The notes under the pieces: model-generated | Told to the model about the DNA's origin: nothing | Databases searched by the model: none | The model's input: only the letters and a program-made list of their open reading frames with translations | Shown here: positions 40,020 to 43,831 of the stretch, piece after piece | How positions within the stretch are numbered: the stretch's first letter is position 1 | Layout of the letters: every line of letters starts with the position of its first letter | Program-made: the position numbers and the translations under genes | DNA from: Paraburkholderia sp. C35 | GTDB lineage: Bacteria; Pseudomonadota; Gammaproteobacteria; Burkholderiales; Burkholderiaceae | Direction of reading: 5' to 3' | DNA length: 43,831 nucleotides | Assembly (NCBI RefSeq): GCF_003121405.1 | Contig: NZ_QBUY01000072.1 | Location: 1-43,831, forward strand

Positions 40020-40901
40020 CTATGCCGCAGCGCGTACGCCGCGACGTGCTTTTTTCAGCGCTGCGGGATTGGCAGCATTCGCGGCATCGACAGCAGCAAC
40101 GAGTCCGTCGATACGCGCAAGATGCGCGCGATTGTCGTGATCCCAGGGATGAAAACCAGGCTTGAAAAAGCGCAGCCATTCGAGTGCAATGCCCGGAAAC
40201 ACACCATGCTTCGGTCCATACAGAAACTTCACGACGCTCCACAAGCCACGCAGATTGTGACCGCGCTTGCGGTCGCGGATCAGCAGTCGCACGTGGTAGT
40301 CGAACACGATCAGCCAGAAGAACACGGTGACGGCGAGCATCGTGCCTGTGCGGATCAGATAGCGCGCGAGGCCGGGCCTCATTACGGTGTTCCATACATC
40401 GTACGACACGGATTTGTGCTCCGTTTCCTCCAGCGCGTGCCACGTCCACATCTGCGCATAACCTTCGACAGAACCTTCGATACGCGAACTATCATCGAGC
40501 AGCAGGCCCGCGAGCATGGCCGTGTAGTGCTCCAGCGCGACCGTCATCGCCAGTTGATACGAAGGCGGCAGCAGCTTGCGGTTCAGGTTGAGGAACATCG
40601 TAAGCCGTTTATCGAGCAGATGCGCGGGCAACCCCGCGCGATCGAGCAGATCGTTGTACTCGACATGTTCGCGCGTATGCATCGCTTCCTGTCCGATGAA
40701 GCCAAGCACCTGCTTCTTCAGTTCAGGCTCGGTGATGTCGTCGCGATAGTGACGCACGCTGTCCATGAAGAAGCGCTCGCCCGCAGGAAACAGCAGCGAC
40801 AGCGCGTTGAAGAAGTGTGTGACGTGCGGGCCGAGGCGGTGCCAGTCGCAGGCGCGATCGGCGGGCAGGGCAAAGCGGAGGTCGCGGCGGATGGGCATCA
40901 T
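40020..40901 (-). CDS. Predicted metal-dependent hydrolase family protein (PF10118), ferritin-like
   Basis: The product has 293 residues from the ATG at 40901 (AGGAAG upstream). Paired acidic/His motifs in helical context, GQEAMHTREHVEYN and HALEETEHKSVSYDVW, match a di-iron-like site seen in the PF10118 family. A hydrophobic segment GTMLAVTVFFWLIVFDYHV suggests membrane association. The family is uncharacterised and often encoded beside monooxygenases and SDRs for lipid or hydrocarbon metabolism. It lies between the SDR and the hydrolase of this operon. Confidence 0.85.
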   Translation of the reverse strand: MMPIRRDLRFALPADRACDWHRLGPHVTHFFNALSLLFPAGERFFMDSVRHYRDDITEPELKKQVLGFIGQEAMHTREHVEYNDLLDRAGLPAHLLDKRLTMFLNLNRKLLPPSYQLAMTVALEHYTAMLAGLLLDDSSRIEGSVEGYAQMWTWHALEETEHKSVSYDVWNTVMRPGLARYLIRTGTMLAVTVFFWLIVFDYHVRLLIRDRKRGHNLRGLWSVVKFLYGPKHGVFPGIALEWLRFFKPGFHPWDHDNRAHLARIDGLVAAVDAANAANPAALKKARRGVRAAA

Positions 40902-40947
40902 GGCGTGTCTTCCTGACGAATGAGGTTCGGTGGCGGCATGAAGGGAC

Positions 40948-41856
40948 TCATGCGCGCCTTCCTTCAACGGCTTCGCTGCGCCGCGCGCGCTTTTGCGCGA
41001 GCCGCTTCATGCGGCGCGTCTGCAGCACGACCAGCGCCTGATACGCAGCGGGCAGCGTGCGCGCCAGCCAGTCGGCGGCGCGCGCGTCCCGGCCGATCAG
41101 CACACGGCGCTTGTTGCGGCGCACGCCGTCGAGAATCACGCGCGCGGCTTCATCGGCTGTGGTGATGAAGAATTTTTCGAAATCGTCCTTGCCTTGCTGT
41201 TCGTTCTCGATCATGAAGCCGACCATGTTCGGCGCGATGCGGCTCGATTGCGCGATCGCCGTGCGGATGCCGCCGGGATGCACGCAGGTCGCAGAAACAC
41301 CGCATTTCATGAGGTCGAGTTCCTGGCGCAGCGCTTCCGTGAAGCCGCGCACGGCGAACTTGGTAGCGTTGTAGCCGCTCATGCCGGGTTGCGCGAACAG
41401 TCCGAACACACTCGACGTATTGACGATATGTCCTTCACCCGCCGATTTCAGCAGCGGCAGGAACGCTTTCGTGCCATGCACGACGCCCCAGAAGTTCACG
41501 CCGACGATCCATTCGAGATCGTCGTAGTCCATGCCGTCGATGGTGCTCGACAGCGCGACGCCCGCATTGTTGAAGACGAGATTCACGCGGCCGTGCTGGC
41601 GCGCCGCATCGGCTGCCCAGTCGTACATCGCAATGCGGTCGGCGACATCGAGCGCGCACGTCGTGATGCGCAGCGGGGCGCCGATGCGTTGCGGCGCGGC
41701 GGCCTGCGCAAGCTGCATGGTTTCTGCAAGCCCGGCGGCGTTGCGGTCTGCCAGCGCGAGATGGCAGCCTTCGCGCGCAAGCTGGATCGCGAGCGAACGG
41801 CCCATGCCGGAACCTGCGCCCGTGATCGCCGCGACGCGGTCGTTGAAGTGCTTCAT
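40948..41856 (-). CDS. Short-chain dehydrogenase/reductase, long C-terminal tail
   Basis: The product has 302 residues. AGGGAGA precedes the ATG. Motifs: AAITGAGSGMGRS, NNAGVALS, IVNTSSVFG and YNATKFAVRGFTE. The C-terminal region (RRNKRRVLIGRDARAADWLA, then basic KRLAQKRARRSEAVEGRR) is longer than in classical SDRs and very basic, as in membrane-associated SDRs acting on lipids or steroids. Downstream of a Baeyer-Villiger monooxygenase by 45 bp; it could supply the ketone substrate by oxidising an alcohol. Confidence 0.88.
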   Translation of the reverse strand: MKHFNDRVAAITGAGSGMGRSLAIQLAREGCHLALADRNAAGLAETMQLAQAAAPQRIGAPLRITTCALDVADRIAMYDWAADAARQHGRVNLVFNNAGVALSSTIDGMDYDDLEWIVGVNFWGVVHGTKAFLPLLKSAGEGHIVNTSSVFGLFAQPGMSGYNATKFAVRGFTEALRQELDLMKCGVSATCVHPGGIRTAIAQSSRIAPNMVGFMIENEQQGKDDFEKFFITTADEAARVILDGVRRNKRRVLIGRDARAADWLARTLPAAYQALVVLQTRRMKRLAQKRARRSEAVEGRRA

Positions 41857-41901
41857 TGATCGTCTCCCTGAGCTTGTGCCTTTATCGTCGAGTCATGTTG
41901 C

Positions 41902-43488
41902 TCATGTTGCTTCGGCGGACGTGATGCGCGCCGTGGCGAGTTGCGATGGCTGCGCAGCGTGCGTGTCGTGTTGCGGGTGTGCGTAAGCGTAGTAATCGTC
42001 GATGCGGAACGTGCCCGTCGCCTTGCGGAAGCGATAGGCGAAACCTGGCCACAGCGGGGTGTTCTTGCCGTTGCGCGGATCGAGATACCAGCTTTTGCAG
42101 CCGCCGACCGACCAGATCGCGCGCCCGAGCTTTTGCTGGATGCGTTCGTTGTAGTCGCGCTCCACCTGCGGCCGCACTTCGATCGCAGCGGCGTTCTCGC
42201 GCTGCATCGTCTTGAGCGCGCGCAGAATGTATTCGACTTGCGACTCGATCATGAACACCATCGAGTTGTGTCCAAGTCCCGTATTCGGGCCGACGATCAT
42301 GAAGAAGTTCGGATAGCCGGGCAGCGTGGTGCCGAGATAGGCGTGCGCACCGTTGCGCCACGTATCGACGATATCGACGCCGCCGCGTCCCTTCACGACG
42401 CCATGCGGAAACGGATCGGCGACATGGAAGCCCGTGCCGAGAATGATGCAGTCGGCGGGATGACGCACGCCGTCCGTGGTGACGACCGCGTGCGGTTCGA
42501 TGCGCGCGATGCCTGCCGTTTTCACGTTGACGTTGGCGCGTGCGACGGCGGGGAAGTAGTCGTTGGAAATGAGGATACGTTTGCAGCCCATCGTGTAATC
42601 GGGCGTGAGCGTCTTGCGCAATTGCGGATCGCTGATCAGCCTGTGCAGATGACGTACGGCGATTTTCTGGGCCGTCTTCATCAGCGAAGGATGCACGGCA
42701 AAACCGAACGCACGCGATTCGAGCATGCTGAACAGACCTGCGCGCATGAGCTTCTGCGTGAAGGGCAGATGACGGAACAGCCACTGCTCGGCACGACGCA
42801 CGGGGCGATCGGCCTTCGGCATGATCCAGGGCGGCGTGCGCTGAAACAGATCGAGATGCGCGACACGCGGTGCAATTTGCGGCACGAACTGGATCGCGCT
42901 CGCGCCTGTACCGATCACGGCAACGCGCTTGCCGTCGAGTGGATACGCGTGGTCCCAATGCTGTGAGTGGAACATCTTGCCTTCGAACGACTCGATGCCT
43001 TCGATGTCCGGCAGCGCCGCGCGCGACAGGCCGCCCATACCTGACACCAGCACGCGGGCAGACCACTGCTGGCCGTTCGCGAAGCGTAGCAGCCAGCGGT
43101 GCCGCGTTTCGTCATAGCTTGCGCTGCTGAGTTCGTGTTGCAGGCGCAGATGCGAAGCGATGCCGAAGCGTTGCACGCAGTCTTCGAGATACGCGCGGAT
43201 TTCCGGCTGACGCGCGAACATGCGTGACCATTTGGGGTTGGGCGCAAACGAAAACGAATAGACATGCGATTGCACATCGCAGGCGCAGCCGGGGTAATCG
43301 TTGTCGCGCCATGTGCCGCCTATCGAGTCTGCTTTCTCTGCGATCACGAAATCGGTGATGCCGGATTGGCGTAGACGGATTGCCATGCCGAGGCCGGCGA
43401 AGCCCGAGCCGATGATGGCGATGTCGGTTTCGATGGGGGTTGTGTCGCCCGGCCTGGGGCTGGTGTTTTGCGTCATGGATGCGTTCAT
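41902..43488 (-). CDS. Type I Baeyer-Villiger monooxygenase / flavin-containing monooxygenase
   Basis: The product has 528 residues from the ATG at 43488 (GGGAG upstream). It has two dinucleotide-binding motifs, FAD-type IAIIGSGFAGLGMA (about 24-36) and NADPH-type VAVIGTGASAIQ (189-200), with the Baeyer-Villiger fingerprint FEGKMFHSQHWDH between them (Phe168, Gly170, His174, Trp178, Asp179). ATGFH-like ILGTGFHVADPF is near residue 350. Such enzymes insert O2-derived oxygen into ketones using NADPH to give esters or lactones. The operon with SDR, PF10118 protein and hydrolase recalls the mycobacterial mymA layout. Promoter and operator lie at 43535-43581. Confidence 0.93.
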   Translation of the reverse strand: MNASMTQNTSPRPGDTTPIETDIAIIGSGFAGLGMAIRLRQSGITDFVIAEKADSIGGTWRDNDYPGCACDVQSHVYSFSFAPNPKWSRMFARQPEIRAYLEDCVQRFGIASHLRLQHELSSASYDETRHRWLLRFANGQQWSARVLVSGMGGLSRAALPDIEGIESFEGKMFHSQHWDHAYPLDGKRVAVIGTGASAIQFVPQIAPRVAHLDLFQRTPPWIMPKADRPVRRAEQWLFRHLPFTQKLMRAGLFSMLESRAFGFAVHPSLMKTAQKIAVRHLHRLISDPQLRKTLTPDYTMGCKRILISNDYFPAVARANVNVKTAGIARIEPHAVVTTDGVRHPADCIILGTGFHVADPFPHGVVKGRGGVDIVDTWRNGAHAYLGTTLPGYPNFFMIVGPNTGLGHNSMVFMIESQVEYILRALKTMQRENAAAIEVRPQVERDYNERIQQKLGRAIWSVGGCKSWYLDPRNGKNTPLWPGFAYRFRKATGTFRIDDYYAYAHPQHDTHAAQPSQLATARITSAEAT

Positions 43489-43534
43489 CCCGTGCGTCTC
43501 CCTGTTTTTTTGCCTGTTTTGCTCAGTTCTTACT

Positions 43535-43581
43535 GTTACATTGGTTGATGTAACGATAGGGGGTTGAATTGGTTCATGCAA
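43535..43581 (-). promoter_or_regulatory. Promoter and palindromic operator of the Baeyer-Villiger monooxygenase operon
   Basis: On the minus strand TTGCAT (43576-43581) and TATCGT (43553-43558) lie 17 bp apart. GTTACAT-TGGTTG-ATGTAAC (43535-43554) is a perfect 7-bp inverted repeat overlapping the end of the -10 and the expected transcription start, about 47 bp before the ATG. A repressor of TetR type is a reasonable guess, but no such gene is in the window. Confidence 0.6.
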
Positions 43582-43717
43582 GGGATCTAGTTAGATGCCG
43601 GACTCTATGTGGTGTGGGTTTTTTTGCCTGACGGCGCTGGTTGAAACGATGGGTGGAATGTGTGGGGGATGTGGAGTCAGGGTTTCGGTGAGGTGTTCAA
43701 ACACTGAGGGGGTGATT

Positions 43718-43831
43718 TTGCTGGCATCCGCGTTTTGGTGTTGGTACTTCAGGCGTTGCCCCTGTGCGGGGCGGCACCTACTTTTCTTTGCCGCCGCAAA
43801 GAAAAGTAGGCAAAAGAAAGCGGGCTAACAC
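43718..43831 (-). repeat. Palindromic intergenic repeat, right copy (inverted)
   Basis: Core at 43777-43810: 15-bp arms CCTACTTTTCTTTGC around CGCC. On the minus strand it is followed by the GCCCC-GCACA-GGGGC hairpin and then by GCGGATGCCAGCAA (43718-43731 on the plus strand as its complement), the same order as in the left copy at 5-117. The last bases GTGTTAGCCCGC (minus strand) also resemble the left end. Confidence 0.85.

Noticed and set aside
1..43831. CRISPR array, tRNA, rRNA or insertion sequence
   Set aside because: No regularly spaced direct repeats, no cloverleaf or rRNA-like segment and no transposase-like protein were seen; the only repeats are the two palindromic elements at the ends.

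Overview
The window looks like a piece of a high-GC beta-proteobacterial chromosome or megaplasmid, most likely Paraburkholderia or a close relative. This rests on the very GC-rich third codon positions, a small DUF4148 secreted protein, a cyanide-insensitive type bd oxidase with a DUF2474 micro-subunit, many GntR/LysR-controlled catabolic modules, and a palindromic repeat at both ends of a kind I associate with Burkholderiaceae. No transposase, integrase, tRNA, rRNA or CRISPR array was seen. The species assignment is an inference.

Left part (1-4.7 kb): a palindromic repeat, poxB (pyruvate:quinone oxidoreductase), and two small secreted proteins that share an odd C-terminal Cys/CNI(Y/F)FG tail and lie on either side of a secreted alpha/beta hydrolase. 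An apparently gene-free stretch of about 850 bp follows.

Transport region (4.7-18.3 kb): two amino-acid-type ABC transporter operons point at each other. Module A (+) is SBP-permease-permease-ATPase, then a histidine-ammonia-lyase homologue, then a HutC-type GntR regulator. Module B (-) is SBP-permease-permease-ATPase-HutC-type GntR. Between them sits a divergent HxlR regulator/glutathione S-transferase pair. Module B is divergent from a 2-oxoglutarate/Fe(II) oxygenase and a FAD-linked 2-hydroxyacid-type dehydrogenase, and two GCGGTATATAC boxes lie between the two transcripts. The ammonia-lyase homologue of module A lacks exactly the Ala-Ser-Gly triad that forms the MIO cofactor, the most unusual observation in the window.

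Middle (18.4-27 kb): a 1135-residue GMC-oxidoreductase/alpha-beta-hydrolase fusion with a Cys cluster, a divergent sigma-factor-like protein, a membrane hybrid histidine kinase, a small membrane protein and a LuxR-type response regulator. Strong hairpin terminators separate several of these.

Respiratory and small-gene region (27.5-36.3 kb): cioA-cioB-DUF2474 bd-type quinol oxidase with an FNR/ANR-like box upstream, a small membrane protein, a BON-domain lipoprotein preceded by a 19-codon leader ORF, two SDR dehydrogenases, two LysR regulators whose genes overlap tail to tail, a membrane protein behind a LysR-type palindrome, and a low-complexity secreted protein.

Right part (36.3-43.8 kb): a urea-transporter-like gene, a class II aldolase-like gene and a 4-oxalocrotonate-tautomerase-like gene in one probable operon, then a DUF1089 protein, then a four-gene operon (type I Baeyer-Villiger monooxygenase, SDR, ferritin-like metal-dependent hydrolase family protein, Asp-nucleophile alpha/beta hydrolase) read from a promoter covered by a perfect GTTACAT-N6-ATGTAAC operator. 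The window ends with an inverted copy of the repeat that opens it.
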